A DNA stretch of 7,351 bases from DASQDN01 sp035630195 (GTDB lineage: Bacteria; Acidobacteriota; Terriglobia; Bryobacterales; Bryobacteraceae). Positions 6,732 to 7,351 of this stretch are shown one piece after another (positions within the stretch are counted from its first letter, which is position 1; every line of letters begins with the position of its first letter). The notes under the pieces are model-generated. The model ran no database searches. It had not been told where the DNA came from and saw only the letters and a program-made list of their open reading frames with translations. The stretch lies in contig DASQLD010000148.1 of NCBI GenBank assembly GCA_035630195.1, positions 1 to 7,351 on the forward strand, in the 5' to 3' direction. The translations under genes were made by a program, and so were the position numbers.

Positions 6732-6930
6732 ACCGAGTGGGCTGTCTCCGGATGGAAAGTCGCTGGCACTAGTGATTTAATAACGACGGTAACCTGATCT
6801 AATCTGGCAGAATGATAACACTCGTCAGGTGAGCGTATGGTACATGGGCGGGTCACAGGGCAATACCTTCGTTGGCCAAGCATGGCTCACCTCCAGTGGT
6901 CCGGTCGGATGGACGGCAATCTCTCCATAA
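6732..6930 (+). pseudogene. FG-GAP/VCBS-type repeat remnant
   Basis: From 6796 to a TAA at 6928-6930 the frame reads DLIWQNDNTRQVSVWYMGG followed by SQGNTFVGQAWLTSSGPVGW. This is the pattern of FG-GAP/VCBS-type propeller repeats in large secreted bacterial proteins. The upstream sequence supplies the missing part of the repeat if single bases are restored in the T run 6776-6778 and the C run 6793-6794. It then reads GWKVAGTSDFNNDGNPDLIW, containing the calcium-binding D-x-N-x-D-G signature. The fragment starts at about 6732 (TEWAVSGW). No start codon is present. It appears to be an orphan repeat from a larger, lost or rearranged gene. Confidence 0.65.
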
Positions 6931-7016
6931 GAGCGGGCTAGCTCCGGACGCGATTGCGGTCTCCTGGCGTATTGGATGACATCAGACTCACAGATCACTG
7001 CGTTTGGCAACTACAC

Positions 7017-7048
7017 CTGGCCCACTTCGGTGGTTTGTTCTGGCCCAC
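7017..7048. repeat. Direct repeat CTGGCCCAC x2
   Basis: CTGGCCCAC occurs at 7017-7025 and 7040-7048, a 23-base period. It is followed to about 7090 by related T-rich and GGGC/CCTGCC-rich pieces (GTTTTCGGGCAGG, TTTTTCGGTCCTGCC). Repeats of this look remind me of the multiple subterminal repeats in some IS21-family ends, but no IS21 genes are present, so this is only a suggestion. Confidence 0.45.
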
Positions 7049-7136
7049 ACCCGGGCCTGTTGTTTTCGGGCAGGTTTTTCGGTCCTGCCTAAATAGAAAA
7101 GAGTCGTAGTCGTCGAGGCGGGTAAGCGTCCGGGAA

Positions 7137-7157
7137 GACTTTCAATTACCCACAAGT
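7137..7157 (+). repeat. Candidate left terminal repeat of an IS4-family element
   Basis: The segment reads GACT, then TTCAATTACCCACAAGT. It resembles the outer end of IS50/Tn5 (CTGACTCTTATACACAAGT) in its GACT start and CACAAGT end. It lies about 95-115 bases upstream of the transposase ATG, a distance reasonable for this family. The other end is outside the window, so the repeat cannot be confirmed as inverted. Confidence 0.35.
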
Positions 7158-7250
7158 TTTTGTTGAGTCGAACCGTGAACCCCTTAACCAACCCGGTGAG
7201 GATTAGGTTCCTTATTTATCAAAACATTTATATAGCAGAATGTTTCATAG

Positions 7251-7351
7251 ATGCCAGTCACAGATTCCTGGATCGATCAAGAGCTGGCAGGATGTCAGTT
7301 TAAAGATATGCGGCTGGGGAAACGATTTCGAAAGTTATTGGAACAGCTATC
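7251..7351 (+). CDS. IS4-family (Tn5-like) transposase, N-terminal start (partial)
   Basis: The ATG at 7251 opens a frame that runs off the window after 33 codons. The peptide DSWIDQELAGCQFKDMRLGK followed by RFRKLLEQL matches the N-terminal transposase DNA-binding domain of Tn5-like IS4 transposases (pattern W-x-x-x-E-L/F-x-G-x-x-L/F-x-D-x-R-L-x-K-R). This domain contacts the terminal inverted repeats. The DDE catalytic core would lie downstream, beyond the window. The 40 bases upstream (7211-7250) are markedly AT-rich compared with the rest and include TTTATATAG, which may hold a promoter; no clear Shine-Dalgarno is seen. The base composition suggests an imported element. Whether the full gene is intact is unknown. 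Confidence 0.82.
   Translation, partial: MPVTDSWIDQELAGCQFKDMRLGKRFRKLLEQL

Overview
The window looks like an accessory, decay-prone stretch of a moderately GC-rich bacterial chromosome. Acidobacteriota (Solibacter/Bryobacter-like) is the best guess. It rests on remembered family resemblance: the PQQ-type beta-propeller end, the TPR tail, the FG-GAP/VCBS-type repeat and the recombinase/RepB cassette. No phylogenetic marker is present.

Layout from left to right. Bases 1-293 are the 3' end of a PQQ-like beta-propeller gene. Bases 294-736 hold no confident gene. Bases 737-1747 encode an FRG-domain protein with an uncertain N-terminus. Bases 1748-2214 are non-coding and carry two clean inverted repeats. 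Bases 2215-6109 form the core of the window, a four-gene cassette in one direction: a small four-cysteine putative zinc protein, a large serine recombinase, and two successive ParB/RepB-like proteins. All three gene junctions are ATGA overlaps, so the cassette reads as one translationally coupled unit. I interpret it as a serine-recombinase mobile element that carries two ParB/RepB homologues. I cannot see its exact ends. Bases 6110-6308 carry two more inverted repeats. Bases 6309-6662 are a TPR gene remnant, 6732-6930 an FG-GAP-type repeat remnant, and 7017-7090 repeated motifs that may be an old IS end. From 7251 an IS4/Tn5-like transposase begins and runs off the window, with a possible terminal repeat at about 7137-7157.

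Damage is the recurring theme. The recombinase has a 22-bp tandem duplication that shifts its frame; removing it restores one ORF ending exactly at the ATGA overlap with the next gene. The first RepB gene has two compensating one-base indels, both in homopolymer runs. The TPR and FG-GAP remnants also become readable if single bases are restored in short homopolymers. The one-base events could be real decay or sequencing/assembly error. The 22-bp duplication is less easily explained by homopolymer miscalling. If the sequence is right, the cassette is probably no longer fully functional, with only the first and last genes intact.
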